NCBI RefSeq assembly: GCF_000455125.1
Contig: NZ_AUWR01000018.1
Coordinates: 62,001 to 126,000 of the forward strand
Origin: Mycobacterium sp. UM_WGJ
Lineage (GTDB): Bacteria; Actinomycetota; Actinomycetes; Mycobacteriales; Mycobacteriaceae
DNA length: 64,000 nucleotides
Reading direction: 5' to 3'
The translations under genes and the position numbers were made by a program. Position 1 is the stretch's first letter. Every line of letters starts with the position of its first letter. Shown piece after piece: positions 40,477-49,397 of the stretch. The notes beneath the pieces were generated by a model. The model had not been told where the DNA came from. It ran no database searches and worked only from the letters and a program-made list of their open reading frames with translations.

Positions 40477-42249
40477 ATGGACGAGGGATCTCCGCTGCTC
40501 GAACATTTCCCGCCGCAGGTATTGCGCCAGTATGCGTTGATCGCAGACGGTGAGCGCGGGATCCTGGTCGGGCCACGAGGCGACTTCTGCTGGATGTGCC
40601 TGCCCCGATGGGACAGTCCGGCCGTGTTCAGTTCGCTCCTCGGTGGGCCGGGGGTCTATGCCGTCACCCCGGAGTTGCGCTACGTCTGGGGCGGCCGATA
40701 CGAGGAGCGATCGCTGATCTGGCGTTCTCGCTGGGTCACCACCGATGGGATCGTGGAATGCCGCGAGGCCCTGGCCTTCCCCGGGGACATGCACACGGCC
40801 GTGGTGTTACGCCGCATCCAGGCACTCGACCGGCCGATGCGAATGCAGGTCGCGCTCGACGTTCGCGCCGAGTTCGGCGCCACCGCGATGTCGGAACTGT
40901 CCTGCGAAGGGGGGCTCTGGACCGGGCGGTCGGGGCCGCACCGTTTCCGGTGGACGGGCGGCGCCGAGGCCCGTCGCGCCGCCGACGGGTCGCTGCGCAT
41001 GGTGCTCGACGTCGCGCCCGGACGCGATCACGACCTGGTGCTGGAGTTGTCCGATCGCGAACTGCCGGCGCAACCGGTGAGCGCAGACCTGGCCTGGGAC
41101 GGCACCGAAAACGCCTGGCAACAAGCTGTTCCGGAGATCACCGGCACCCTGGCCGACGTCGATGCGCAACTCTCCTATGCGGTATTGCGGGGCTTGACCA
41201 GCACTGGCGGCGGAATGGTCGCGGCCGCCACGATGTCGCTGCCGGAGCGGGCCAGTGAAGGGCGCAACTACGACTATCGCTACTGCTGGATTCGCGACCA
41301 GTGTTACACCGGACAGGCGATCGCCGCCGCGGGCCCGCACCCGCTGCTCGACGACGCCGTCCGGTTCGTCACCGAGCGCGTCCTAGACGACGGACCTGAC
41401 CTGCGACCGGCCTACTGCGTCGACGCCACGATGGCGCCGCCGGAACACGATCTGCCACTGCCCGGCTACCCGGGCGCGGTCGTCAAAACCGGCAATTGGG
41501 TCGGCGACCAGTTCCAGCTCGACAACTTCGGCGAGGCACTGCTGCTGCTGGCCGCCGCAGGACGCCTGGACCGGCTCGACAGCACCCATTGGCGTGCGGT
41601 GCACGTCTTGGTGGACGCAATCGAAAAGCGTTGCGCCGAGCCAGACGCCGGAATCTGGGAACTGGACGACCAACGCTGGGCCCACTCCCGGCTGATGTGC
41701 GCCGCCGGACTGCGCCGAATAGCCGGCGTGGCGTCATTGGCCGAAGGTGCCCGCTGGCAGCAGCTGGCCGACAAGCTGGTCAGCGATACCAGCACGGACT
41801 GCCTGCACCGCGACGGCAGGTGGCAACGCGCGCCGCAGGATTCCGGAGTCGACGCGGCCCTGCTGCTTCCGGCCCTACGCGGAGCCGTCCCTGCCGACGA
41901 TGCCCGCACCCTGGCGACGCTGGCCGCGGTGCGCGACGAGCTCACCCAGGATGGCTTCGTCTACCGCTACCGGCCCGACCAGCGCGGCCTCGGGGAGGCC
42001 GAAGGGGCGTTCCTGTTGTGCAACTTCGTGATGGCGCTGGCAGATCATCAGCAGGGCAACAACCTTGCCGCACTGCAGTGGTTCGAACGGGGCCGTACCG
42101 CGTGCGGCCCGTCCGGACTGCTCGCCGAGGAGTATGACGTCGGGCAACGTCAGTTGCGCGGCAACCTGCCGCAGGCGTTCGCGCACGCCTTGCTGTTCGA
42201 GTCCGCGCACGTGTTGGGCAACTCCATCACGGCTCATCTCATGGCTTGA
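40477..42249 (+). CDS. Glycoside hydrolase family 15 protein
   Basis: The 590-residue protein has an N-terminal beta-sandwich (residues about 10-210, YALIADGERGILVGPRGDF) and a C-terminal (alpha/alpha)6 barrel with GRNYDYRYCWIRDQ, GNWVGDQFQLDNFGEALLLL and a later DVGQRQLRGNLPQAF. Actinobacterial members are glucoamylases or trehalases; trehalase activity has been shown for mycobacterial GH15. A GGGTA is 10 bases before the ATG, but no proper -35 is present. It overlaps the convergent alcohol dehydrogenase gene by 11 bases. Confidence 0.9.
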   Translation: MDEGSPLLEHFPPQVLRQYALIADGERGILVGPRGDFCWMCLPRWDSPAVFSSLLGGPGVYAVTPELRYVWGGRYEERSLIWRSRWVTTDGIVECREALAFPGDMHTAVVLRRIQALDRPMRMQVALDVRAEFGATAMSELSCEGGLWTGRSGPHRFRWTGGAEARRAADGSLRMVLDVAPGRDHDLVLELSDRELPAQPVSADLAWDGTENAWQQAVPEITGTLADVDAQLSYAVLRGLTSTGGGMVAAATMSLPERASEGRNYDYRYCWIRDQCYTGQAIAAAGPHPLLDDAVRFVTERVLDDGPDLRPAYCVDATMAPPEHDLPLPGYPGAVVKTGNWVGDQFQLDNFGEALLLLAAAGRLDRLDSTHWRAVHVLVDAIEKRCAEPDAGIWELDDQRWAHSRLMCAAGLRRIAGVASLAEGARWQQLADKLVSDTSTDCLHRDGRWQRAPQDSGVDAALLLPALRGAVPADDARTLATLAAVRDELTQDGFVYRYRPDQRGLGEAEGAFLLCNFVMALADHQQGNNLAALQWFERGRTACGPSGLLAEEYDVGQRQLRGNLPQAFAHALLFESAHVLGNSITAHLMA

Positions 42250-43417
42250 GCACGACCTTCACCGCGCCGTCGCGTTTCTCCTGAAACATCTGGTAAGCCT
42301 GTGGCGCCTGCTCCAGTGGCAGTTCGTGGGTAGCGAAGGTGTCGACACCCAACGGGTCGTCGTCGGTCAACAGCGGCATCAGCGCGTCCACGCGCGGCTT
42401 GACGTTGGCCTGCCCCATCCGCACCGTGATCTGCTTGTCGAACAAGGTGAACATCGGCAACGGGTCGAGTTTGCCGCCATACACACCGACGATCGAGAGG
42501 GTGCCGCCGCGGCGCACAATATCGATCGCGGCGTACAGCGCGGCGAGCCGGTCGATACCGGCCTTGTTGATCAACGGTCCGGCCACGGCGTCCGGCAGCA
42601 GCGAGCTGAGCTGCTGCACGGCCTTGGCGCCGGCGGAGCCGTGCGCCTCCATACCGACAGCATCGATCACCGCATCGGTGCCGCGGCCGTCCGTGCGGTC
42701 ACGAATCACCTCACCGATATCGGATACCTCACTCAGGTCGACGATTTCGATCCCCCGCCTTGCCAGCCGGCCCAGCCGCTCAGGCACCAGATCCACGCCG
42801 ATCACCCGGGCCCCCTGATGGGTGGCGATGCGGGCCGCCATGTCGCCGATCGGTCCGAGTCCCAGCACCGTCACGGAGCCGCCGTCGGGTATCGCCGCGT
42901 AGTCAACCGCCTGCATCGCGGTCGGCAGCACATCGGACAGATACACGAAACGCGAATCCGGCGGCCCGTCGGGAACTTTGATGTGGGTGTATTGCGCCTG
43001 CGGCACGCGCAGGTACTGTGCCTGCGCGCCCGGAACCTGCCCGTAGAGCTTGGAGTAACCGAACAGGGCAGCGCCGGTGTCCTGCTCGCGGACCCGGGTG
43101 GTGTCGCATTGGGTCGGCAGACCGCGTTTGCACATGCAGCAATGCCCACAGGCGATCTGAAACGGGATGACCACCCGGTCACCGGGTTTGAGATTGCTGA
43201 CCTCACCACCGACCTCGGTCACGATGCCGATCGGCTCATGGCCCAGGATGTCGCCGGGATCCATGAACGGACCGAGCACCTCATAGAGATGCAGATCCGA
43301 CCCGCAGATGTTGGTCGTCGTCACTTCGATGACGGCGTCGGTCGGCTTCTCGATCACCGGGTCGGGGACCGTGTCGACCTGTACTTTGCGCTTGCCCTGC
43401 CATGTGACTGCCCGCAT
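42239..43417 (-). CDS. Zinc-dependent alcohol dehydrogenase (FdhA-like)
   Basis: The 392-residue MDR enzyme has catalytic zinc ligands (NICGSDLHLY and GHEPIGIV), structural-zinc cysteines in CGHCCMCKRGLPTQC, and the NAD-binding VLGLGPIGDMAARIA. It resembles glutathione-independent formaldehyde dehydrogenases, which use NAD to oxidise aldehydes or alcohols. The ATG follows GGAGGCGACC. A perfect SigF promoter is 38 bases upstream, divergent from that of the Mn-catalase. Confidence 0.92.
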   Translation of the reverse strand: MRAVTWQGKRKVQVDTVPDPVIEKPTDAVIEVTTTNICGSDLHLYEVLGPFMDPGDILGHEPIGIVTEVGGEVSNLKPGDRVVIPFQIACGHCCMCKRGLPTQCDTTRVREQDTGAALFGYSKLYGQVPGAQAQYLRVPQAQYTHIKVPDGPPDSRFVYLSDVLPTAMQAVDYAAIPDGGSVTVLGLGPIGDMAARIATHQGARVIGVDLVPERLGRLARRGIEIVDLSEVSDIGEVIRDRTDGRGTDAVIDAVGMEAHGSAGAKAVQQLSSLLPDAVAGPLINKAGIDRLAALYAAIDIVRRGGTLSIVGVYGGKLDPLPMFTLFDKQITVRMGQANVKPRVDALMPLLTDDDPLGVDTFATHELPLEQAPQAYQMFQEKRDGAVKVVLKP

Positions 43418-43455
43418 CGGGTCGCCTCCGTCGTATCGCGCGAACACCGACGGGC

Positions 43456-43480
43456 TACCCGCCCGCAGCGCGGCGCAAAC
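43456..43480 (-). promoter_or_regulatory. SigF promoter of alcohol dehydrogenase
   Basis: Minus strand GTTT-N16-GGGTA, exact; part of a divergent pair with 43507-43530. Confidence 0.78.
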
Positions 43481-43506
43481 ACGCGTCGACTGGGTCCGAG
43501 TCGCAC

Positions 43507-43530
43507 GTTTAGCCGGGGTGCCCACGGGTA
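43507..43530 (+). promoter_or_regulatory. SigF promoter of Mn-catalase
   Basis: GTTT-N15-GGGTA, exact; 41-base leader with AGGGAG before the ATG. Confidence 0.78.
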
Positions 43531-43571
43531 CGCAGCCGTCATCGATTCAGCACCGCTATTAGGGAGCCAAC

Positions 43572-44462
43572 ATGTTCGTGCACAACAAGGAGATGCAGTT
43601 CGAGGTCCGGGTCGAACGGCCCGATCCACGGTTCGCCAACCTGTTGCAGGAGCAGTTCGGTGGTGAGAACGGTGAGCTCAAGGCGGCGATGCAATACTTC
43701 ACCCAGGCGTTCCTGCTGCGTCGCAAAAACCCGAAGATGTATGACCTGTTCATGGATATCGCCACCGAGGAGCTCAGCCACCTTGAGATGGTCGGCTCGC
43801 TGATCACCATGCTGCTCGACGGCCTCAACGACGATCTGAAGAACGCCAACGAGCGCTGCGATTGGATGCCCGCGGTGGCCGGCCGCGACGGTCGCGAGCA
43901 GATCATCCACCAGGTTGCGCTCAATCCGCTGCACTTCGTGGAGACCGGCGGCGGCCCGCACGTCAGCAATGCAATGGGCACACCCTTCACCGGGGCGTAC
44001 ATCAACGCCAATGGCGACCCGTCGGTGGACCTGCGCAGCAACCTCGGGGCCGAATCACGGGCCAAGGTGGTCTACGAATACCTCAAGCAGTTCACCGATG
44101 ACCCCGGCGTTCAGGACACTCTGACCTTCCTGATGACCCGTGAGGTCACCCACTTCCAGCAATTCACCGCCGCGCTCAACGAGCTGCCGGTCAACTTCCC
44201 GCCCGGCCAGGCGCCCGGCGACGAGCGCTTTCAGAACGTGGCATTCAACATGTCCGAAGGCGAGACCAGCCGGGGACCGTGGAACCAAGGCCAGGGCCCG
44301 TGGCCCAATGGCATGGAGTGGGACTACGTCAAGCGCCCGTCCCGGGATTGGCTCGGTGGTTCTGTACGGAAAAACCTTGGGCCGCAGGATAACCCGGAGG
44401 GCAGTCCCGCTGTGCACGCCGACAAGCCCTTCGCGCACCAACAGCACACCGCCACCGCGTAG
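43572..44462 (+). CDS. Manganese catalase
   Basis: The 296-residue ferritin-fold protein has the dimanganese ligands in helices ENGELKAAMQYFTQAFLLRR (Glu), ATEELSHLEMVG (Glu, His), ESRAKVVYEYLKQF (Glu) and MTREVTHFQQFTAAL (Glu, His). It decomposes hydrogen peroxide without heme, in the cytoplasm. M. smegmatis carries a SigF-regulated Mn-catalase-like gene. The C-terminus is Pro/His-rich. A small gene follows 42 bases downstream, likely on the same transcript. Confidence 0.94.
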   Translation: MFVHNKEMQFEVRVERPDPRFANLLQEQFGGENGELKAAMQYFTQAFLLRRKNPKMYDLFMDIATEELSHLEMVGSLITMLLDGLNDDLKNANERCDWMPAVAGRDGREQIIHQVALNPLHFVETGGGPHVSNAMGTPFTGAYINANGDPSVDLRSNLGAESRAKVVYEYLKQFTDDPGVQDTLTFLMTREVTHFQQFTAALNELPVNFPPGQAPGDERFQNVAFNMSEGETSRGPWNQGQGPWPNGMEWDYVKRPSRDWLGGSVRKNLGPQDNPEGSPAVHADKPFAHQQHTATA

Positions 44463-44504
44463 CCCAGCCTGCCGGCGTCGCGGCCGCACATGGGAGCCAC
44501 ATCT

Positions 44505-44657
44505 ATGACATACCGTCCTGACGAACAGCCCAAGAACAAGACGTCCTCGGAGAGCACCGTCGATCGCCTCGAGAAGAAGGTCGCCGAAGAATACGGAACC
44601 GAATCCAGGGCACGCGAAACGCCCAAACGTGGCGTCCCGGACGAGCCGCCCGATTAG
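44505..44657 (+). CDS. Small hydrophilic protein downstream of Mn-catalase
   Basis: A 50-residue charged protein: MTYRPDEQPKNKTSSESTVD, then RLEKKVAEEYGTESRARETP, no Cys or hydrophobic part, probably disordered with one helix. The ATG at 44505 follows GGGAGCC. It lies directly after the catalase gene and ends 23 bases before the convergent hemerythrin gene's stop. Function unknown. Confidence 0.68.
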   Translation: MTYRPDEQPKNKTSSESTVDRLEKKVAEEYGTESRARETPKRGVPDEPPD

Positions 44658-44680
44658 GCGCCCTCGTCAGCTCTTAGGCG

Positions 44681-45265
44681 TCAACTCTTAGGCGCATCGG
44701 GCGGATTGTCCGCCACCCGCCCGCTCAACTGGTCGCGCAGATGGTCGACAACGGCAGCGGCCATTCCCACGGTGTTCTGAGCCAAGCCGCCCGACGGGGC
44801 ATTGGGATGTGGCCGGGTCGCCGCGATCTTCTTGGCGGTTTGCAGCTTGTCACCCAGCTGCTCAAGATCGTCTGCACTGACCGCCCCTCTGAACCGCGGC
44901 CACACCACATTCTCTTCGTAACTGATGTGCTCCCTTGCCACCGTGACGAATTCGCTCAGCGCCCGGTGATACTCGAGCTCACCCGGCTGACCGTCCTCAA
45001 GCTCCTGCAGCAGCACCTTGCCCGCTTCCTCCTGGGCGATGGCGTGGTCCGCCAAATCATCGCCATCTTCGAGGGCCGCGCGGACCGCCGGCCAGAACAG
45101 CTGTTCCTCGATGGACTCGTGCTGGGACTCGGCGATCACCAAGTTGGTGACCATGGTCGCCAACCCGCTCTGCTGCGCCCCGTCGCCCTGCGGCGCGCCG
45201 TCGAGTACCTGCAACATGCCCAACACGCTCTCGTGGTCGGCGCGAAGAAAGCTCAATGCGTCCAC
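44681..45265 (-). CDS. Hemerythrin HHE domain protein
   Basis: The 194-residue protein starts at GTG 45265 after GGGGAGGAAA. HHE ligands are visible in FLRADHESVLGMLQ, IAESQHESIEEQLFWPAV, LADHAIAQEEA and VAREHISYEENVVWPRFR, which together provide the His and Glu ligands of a diiron site. It is a second hemerythrin-like protein in this window, distinct from 31905-32468. A perfect SigF promoter lies 50 bases upstream. A 14-bp tandem duplication surrounds its stop. Confidence 0.92.
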   Translation of the reverse strand: MDALSFLRADHESVLGMLQVLDGAPQGDGAQQSGLATMVTNLVIAESQHESIEEQLFWPAVRAALEDGDDLADHAIAQEEAGKVLLQELEDGQPGELEYHRALSEFVTVAREHISYEENVVWPRFRGAVSADDLEQLGDKLQTAKKIAATRPHPNAPSGGLAQNTVGMAAAVVDHLRDQLSGRVADNPPDAPKS

Positions 45266-45315
45266 GGGTTTCCTCCCCTCGCTGGCGGGTCCGGATCCGA
45301 ACCCGCCTGGTCGCA

Positions 45316-45339
45316 TACCCGCCGGGATGGGACCGAAAC
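45316..45339 (-). promoter_or_regulatory. SigF promoter of second hemerythrin
   Basis: Minus strand GTTT-N15-GGGTA, exact; divergent with 45362-45385. Confidence 0.78.
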
Positions 45340-45361
45340 CCGCGCTCCTTGGCACCCGCAC

Positions 45362-45385
45362 GTTTCACCACCGCCTCGCGGGGTA
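45362..45385 (+). promoter_or_regulatory. SigF promoter of FAD-Rieske oxidoreductase
   Basis: GTTT-N15-GGGTA, exact, then 10 bases to ATG 45396. Confidence 0.78.
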
Positions 45386-45395
45386 CTGATCGACC

Positions 45396-46901
45396 ATGAC
45401 CTCGTTGTGGCTCGCCGACCGGATCGAGACATCACCGGCTTCGGGCACCGCCGAAGATGTGCCCGGTGTCGCCGACGTGGTGGTGGCGGGCGCCGGTATC
45501 ACCGGTTTGATGACCGCGGTGCTGCTGGCGCGCGCCGGCCGCCACGTGCTGGTGCTGGAGGCCAGGACGGTCGGAGCCTGCGCGACCGGCAACACCACCG
45601 CCAAGATCAGCCTGCTGCAGGGCACCCAGCTGTCGACGATCTCGGCGAAACAGGGCAAAAGCCTGGCCGCTGCCTACCTGGACGGCAACCGCGCCGGACA
45701 GGACTGGCTGCTGTCGTTCTGCGCGGCTGCCGGGGTGCCGATCCAGCGGGAGGACGCTTACAGTTTCGCCCAGTCCGAGCGTGGGGTGGCGGCGGCGCGG
45801 GCCGAGTTCGAGGCCTGCCGCGCATTGGGTCTGCCGGCGACATGGGAGGCGCACGCTGACGTACCGTTCGACTACCACGGCGGTGTCCGCCTGATCGCAC
45901 AGGCACAGTTCGACCCCATGCCGTTCCTCGATGCGCTGCGCGCCGAGCTGCTCGCCCACGGTGGCCAACTTCTGGAACACACCCGGGTACAGCAGGTTTC
46001 GAGCAACCGTCACGGAGTTCGACTCGAAGTCGACGGCCCGCACAGGCGCGCCGAACTGCAGGCCACTCAACTGGTGCTGGCCACCGGAATCCCGATCCTG
46101 GACCGCGGCGGATACTTTGCCCGCGTCAAACCCAGCCGGTCATACTGCATGGCGTTCGACGTGCCCGGCGAGGTCACCCGCCCCATGATGATCTCCACCG
46201 ATTCGCCGACCCGGTCGCTGCGCTACGCCCCGGTCAACGGCTCGGAACTGCTCCTGGTCGGCGGGGCGGGCCACACCGTCGGCCGCGAAAAGCACCCGAC
46301 GGATGCGCTGGCCGAACTCGAGTCGTGGGCGGTCCGGCATTACCCGGGCGCCATCCGCACGCACCTGTGGTCCGCGCAGGACTACGCACCCGTCGATGAG
46401 CTGCCCTACGTCGGCCCCATTCTTCCGGAGAACGAAACCATCTACGTGGCAACCGGGTTCAACAAATGGGGCATGACCAACGGGGCGGCCGCCGCGCTGG
46501 CGTTGTCGGGCCGACTGCTCGGCAAACGACCGAAGTGGGACCGAGCGTTCGCCAGCTGGAGAACCAGCGAGCTACGCGGCCTGCCGACGGCCCTGGCAGC
46601 CAATCTCTCGGTCGGCCTCAATCTGGCGAAGGGCTGGATCACGCCGACGGCCCACATCGGCCAGCAATGCCTGGGCACCGACTCGGGCGTGGTCAGCGGA
46701 CCCCCGTGGCGACTGCAGGCCAAGTGCCGGGTGGACGGCGTTGAACACCGCCTCTCCCCGGTCTGCCCCCACCTGGGTGGCATCGTCACCTGGAACGACG
46801 CCGACCGGGCCTGGGAGTGCCCGCTGCACGGGTCGCGCTTCGCTCCCGACGGGACCCTGCTGGAAGGCCCGGCCACCCGCGGCCTGACCGCCGGCAGCTG
46901 A
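45396..46901 (+). CDS. FAD-dependent oxidoreductase with C-terminal Rieske domain
   Basis: A 501-residue protein: DAO-type FAD domain (VVVAGAGITGLMTAVLLARA near residue 28 and YVATGFNKWGMTNGAAAALA near 355) and a C-terminal Rieske domain (residues about 410-500) with both cluster loops, CPHLGG and CPLHGSRFAPDG. Such proteins oxidise an amine or similar donor, passing electrons to the [2Fe-2S] centre. The gene is leaderless by promoter position and is divergent from the hemerythrin gene. It ends 20 bases before the sigF stop. Confidence 0.92.
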   Translation: MTSLWLADRIETSPASGTAEDVPGVADVVVAGAGITGLMTAVLLARAGRHVLVLEARTVGACATGNTTAKISLLQGTQLSTISAKQGKSLAAAYLDGNRAGQDWLLSFCAAAGVPIQREDAYSFAQSERGVAAARAEFEACRALGLPATWEAHADVPFDYHGGVRLIAQAQFDPMPFLDALRAELLAHGGQLLEHTRVQQVSSNRHGVRLEVDGPHRRAELQATQLVLATGIPILDRGGYFARVKPSRSYCMAFDVPGEVTRPMMISTDSPTRSLRYAPVNGSELLLVGGAGHTVGREKHPTDALAELESWAVRHYPGAIRTHLWSAQDYAPVDELPYVGPILPENETIYVATGFNKWGMTNGAAAALALSGRLLGKRPKWDRAFASWRTSELRGLPTALAANLSVGLNLAKGWITPTAHIGQQCLGTDSGVVSGPPWRLQAKCRVDGVEHRLSPVCPHLGGIVTWNDADRAWECPLHGSRFAPDGTLLEGPATRGLTAGS

Positions 46902-46921
46902 GCAGCCGCCGACGAGCAGGC

Positions 46922-47710
46922 CTATTGCAGCTGATCGCGCAGCTTAGCCAGCGATTTGGCCAGCAGGCGCGACACGTGCATCTGCGAAATGCCGACCCGC
47001 TCGGCGATCTGGGTCTGGGTCATCGATTCGAAGAACCGCAGCACCAGCACCGTGCGTTCGCGCTCCGGCAGGGCATCCAGCAAGGGCCGCAACGCCTCCC
47101 GATCCTCGATGCGGTCCATCCGGGCGTCGACGTCGCCGAGGGTGTCGGCGATCGAGCGGACGTCGTCCTCGTCCGAGCTGCCGCCGCCGTCGATCGACAG
47201 CGTGTTGTACGAGCTGCCCGCGACCAGTCCTTCGACCACCTCGTCGCGGCTCAACTCAAGCTCGCCCGCCAGCTCGGAGGGGGTCGGCGCCCGCCCCAGG
47301 CGTTGCGACAGCTCAGCTGTGGCGACGCCCAACCGAAGATGCAGCTCTTTGAGCCGGCGGGGCACTTTGACCGACCAGCTGTTGTCGCGGAAGTGCCGGC
47401 GGACCTCGCCCATGATCGTCGGAACCGCGAACGAGACGAAATCCGAGCCGGTTTCGACGTCGAAGCGCGTCACGGCGTTGACCAGACCCACCCGCGCTAC
47501 TTGAACCAGGTCGTCCCGCAGCTCTCCGCGCCCCTCGAACCGGCGAGCGATGTGGTCCGCCAGCGGCAGACACCGTTCCACGATCTTGTCTTTGCGGTTC
47601 CGGAAGTCGGGCGAGTCGGCGTCATATTGGGCGAGCTCGCGAAACATGTCGCCGACGTCGGCGTATTCCGATCCGGACTGTGAGCCGCTGCCGGCGGCAC
47701 GCGGGCTCAC
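46922..47710 (-). CDS. sigF: Alternative sigma factor SigF
   Basis: The 262-residue SigB/SigF-type sigma factor has region 2 with HIARRFEGRGELRDDLVQVA and FDVETGSDFVSFAVPTIMGE, region 3 KVPRRLKELHLRLGVATAEL, and region 4 LPERERTVLVLRFFESMTQT then GISQMHVSRLLAKSLAKL. It directs RNA polymerase to GTTT-N15/16-GGGTA promoters, of which at least 13 exact copies occur in this window. The GTG start overlaps rsbW by four bases. Equivalent to Rv3286c. Confidence 0.95.
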   Translation of the reverse strand: MSPRAAGSGSQSGSEYADVGDMFRELAQYDADSPDFRNRKDKIVERCLPLADHIARRFEGRGELRDDLVQVARVGLVNAVTRFDVETGSDFVSFAVPTIMGEVRRHFRDNSWSVKVPRRLKELHLRLGVATAELSQRLGRAPTPSELAGELELSRDEVVEGLVAGSSYNTLSIDGGGSSDEDDVRSIADTLGDVDARMDRIEDREALRPLLDALPERERTVLVLRFFESMTQTQIAERVGISQMHVSRLLAKSLAKLRDQLQ

Positions 47711-48144
47711 CGCCCGGAGTCCGCCCGGCGGGTTGTCAACGTGACACCGAATACCTCACCCGCACCGTTGGAGTCGTGCCCGTCCCGGAATGCCTCGACG
47801 TCATCGACCAGCGAGGTGAGCACGTGCCAGCTGAAGCTTCCCGGGGTCAGTACGCCGGCCCCGTCACCGGCTGCCGACGCCTGGACCGTCACATGGTCGT
47901 CGTGTGGGTCGATGACGACAGACAGCATCGCGCCGGGGGCGGCGCTCCGGATCAGCTGGGTGCACAGCTCGTCGATCGCCAGCCGCAGATCAGCGACGGT
48001 GTCGACGTCAAGATCCTCGTAGGTGGCGATCGCACCGACCAGCATGCGCACCACCGCCAGACTTTCCAGCCTGGGCTTTACCCGCAGTTCGACGGCCCGT
48101 TCACTGCAAGAACGCTGAGTCCGGTCACTGTCAATGTCGGTCAT
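47707..48144 (-). CDS. rsbW: Anti-sigma F factor RsbW (UsfX)
   Basis: The 145-residue GHKL protein has the N-box in VADLRLAIDELCTQLIRSA and a later SFSWHVLTSLVDDVEAFRDG. It binds and holds SigF until an antagonist (RsfA/RsfB-like STAS protein) releases it; the STAS proteins in this window are candidates. The ATG at 48144 follows GGGAGG. Coupled to sigF by a four-base overlap. Equivalent to Rv3287c. Confidence 0.92.
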   Translation of the reverse strand: MTDIDSDRTQRSCSERAVELRVKPRLESLAVVRMLVGAIATYEDLDVDTVADLRLAIDELCTQLIRSAAPGAMLSVVIDPHDDHVTVQASAAGDGAGVLTPGSFSWHVLTSLVDDVEAFRDGHDSNGAGEVFGVTLTTRRADSGR

Positions 48145-48296
48145 GAGGCCTCCCGGCGAAATCGGACCGAGACTACTGCTGCGTGTCAATCGACTGCTCA
48201 CCACCCTCGCCTGCAGGCACCCTCGCGTATTCCGCCTTCAGCCGACATCGTCAGCACCCAACGCCGGCTGCCCGGAGATCAGTCATGGGATGTCTG

Positions 48297-48321
48297 TACC
48301 CGATCACCGGGGAACTCAATC
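48297..48321 (-). promoter_or_regulatory. Possible SigF autoregulatory promoter of rsbW-sigF
   Basis: Minus strand GATT-N16-GGGTA, one mismatch; it would give a leader of about 145 bases before rsbW. The M. tuberculosis usfX-sigF operon is autoregulated. The rest of the 48145-48391 gap shows no gene. Confidence 0.4.
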
Positions 48322-48391
48322 ATCGATTTCGCACATCGGCCACAGCGCGGACCGGCCGGAATACCGGCCGGGCCGACTTGACCCCCTCGGG

Positions 48392-48703
48392 TTAACTCGT
48401 GGAGGGCTGCTGACGCAGCTCGGCGTGCGCCAAGTGCCACTGGTGGTTCACCCTGCCGATCCGGCGATGCTCGAGCAGCAGCCACACCGTGCCCAGCGCG
48501 GCGGCGAGCACCGCGATGACCGCGACCTCCACACCCTGCCGGTCGTGTCCGGTCCCGAATGCGGCGAGGCAACCGATACCGGCCACCATGCCCACCACCA
48601 GCAGGGAGTAGCCCGGCCAACCCAAGACGTCGATCATGGCGCGGCCCGCGTGGGGCCGCGTCGTCCGGACATGGTCGACGGGGTCATGAAACGTGTCGCC
48701 CAT
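48392..48703 (-). CDS. usfY: UsfY-type membrane protein
   Basis: A 103-residue protein starting MGDTFHDPVDHVRTTRPHAG, followed by two membrane helices (WPGYSLLVVGMVAGIGCLAA and VEVAVIAVLAAALGTVWLLL) and EHRRIGRVNHQW, as in Rv3288c (UsfY). The ATG is preceded by GGAGGAGG. It is upstream of rsbW-sigF on the same strand but separated by 247 bases. Function unknown; SigF-linked in other mycobacteria. Confidence 0.93.
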   Translation of the reverse strand: MGDTFHDPVDHVRTTRPHAGRAMIDVLGWPGYSLLVVGMVAGIGCLAAFGTGHDRQGVEVAVIAVLAAALGTVWLLLEHRRIGRVNHQWHLAHAELRQQPSTS

Positions 48704-48868
48704 TGCAATTCCTCCTCCTGGACAGCAACCCGGAGCCGCCCCAGAAGTCAACCCGTGTGACGTGACCCGTCCGCGACCCGAAACTATCGTATGCCGATAC
48801 ATTGGGCGGCGCCCGGTTTGCAGGATGTTCACAGTCATGCAACAGCGATGCCGATGCCAATGCTCGGA

Positions 48869-49249
48869 TCAGTCCACCCCCATGATCGGCACCGCGCTGA
48901 CCAGCAAGACGACCAGCATCAACGTCAATAGGAACCATCCGGCGCCCTGCCAGCCCCACCAGGTACCCCGCGCGCGCCACACCCGGTAGGTGCGCACAAA
49001 CGCACGCAACCCACCGGCGGCCAGAATCACCGGGGCGCCGACGGCGAGAACGGTCCGGTAGGGCCGTCCGCACCCCGCCGTGACCGAGTGCGGTTCGCAG
49101 GTGCCCACCCACAGCACCGCTATCACGACAAACGCCAGCGCGGTGGCGGTGATCATTCCGGCGAATCGAGCGGCCGCGCGGACCTCCTGGTCCTCCTGGC
49201 CCAGTCGGTCGCCACCGGGCGTGGAGCGCGGCGGTGTGCGCGGTGTCAC
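48869..49249 (-). CDS. Small membrane protein (Rv3289c position)
   Basis: The 126-residue protein has three or four helices (MITATALAFVVIAVLWVGTC, VLAVGAPVILAAGGLRAFV, GWFLLTLMLVVLLVSAVPIM) and two Cys (TCEPHSVTAGCGRP) in one loop. Length and position next to usfY fit the small transmembrane protein at Rv3289c in M. tuberculosis, though I cannot align them here. Start GTG 49249. Loop Cys and helix spacing resemble the membrane paralogues at 33996 and 50811. Confidence 0.75.
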   Translation of the reverse strand: MTPRTPPRSTPGGDRLGQEDQEVRAAARFAGMITATALAFVVIAVLWVGTCEPHSVTAGCGRPYRTVLAVGAPVILAAGGLRAFVRTYRVWRARGTWWGWQGAGWFLLTLMLVVLLVSAVPIMGVD

Positions 49250-49309
49250 ATCTCCTACCGTCCGCGCTGATCAACTCTGCGTCAAGGCGATTCATTCGCC
49301 TGGGTCCAC

Positions 49310-49334
49310 GTTTGGGCGCACGGCTGCCCGGGAA
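49310..49334 (+). promoter_or_regulatory. SigF-like promoter of csbD
   Basis: GTTT-N16-GGGAA, one mismatch in the -10; about 63 bases ahead of the csbD ATG. Confidence 0.5.
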
Positions 49335-49397
49335 GCCTTGCCGTTGTGGCGGGCCTCTACACCGCGGGGGCTGTCACAGAATACGAAGGGAGCACCT

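Noticed and set aside
42065-43666. Plus-strand open frame of 533 codons across GH15, alcohol dehydrogenase and catalase genes
   Set aside because: It crosses three well-supported genes and two divergent SigF promoters; not a gene.
44667-44694. 14-bp tandem repeat at the end of the hemerythrin gene
   Set aside because: Two copies of TCA(G/A)CTCTTAGGCG; it may be a simple duplication around the stop and has no sign of a mobile element or regulatory role.
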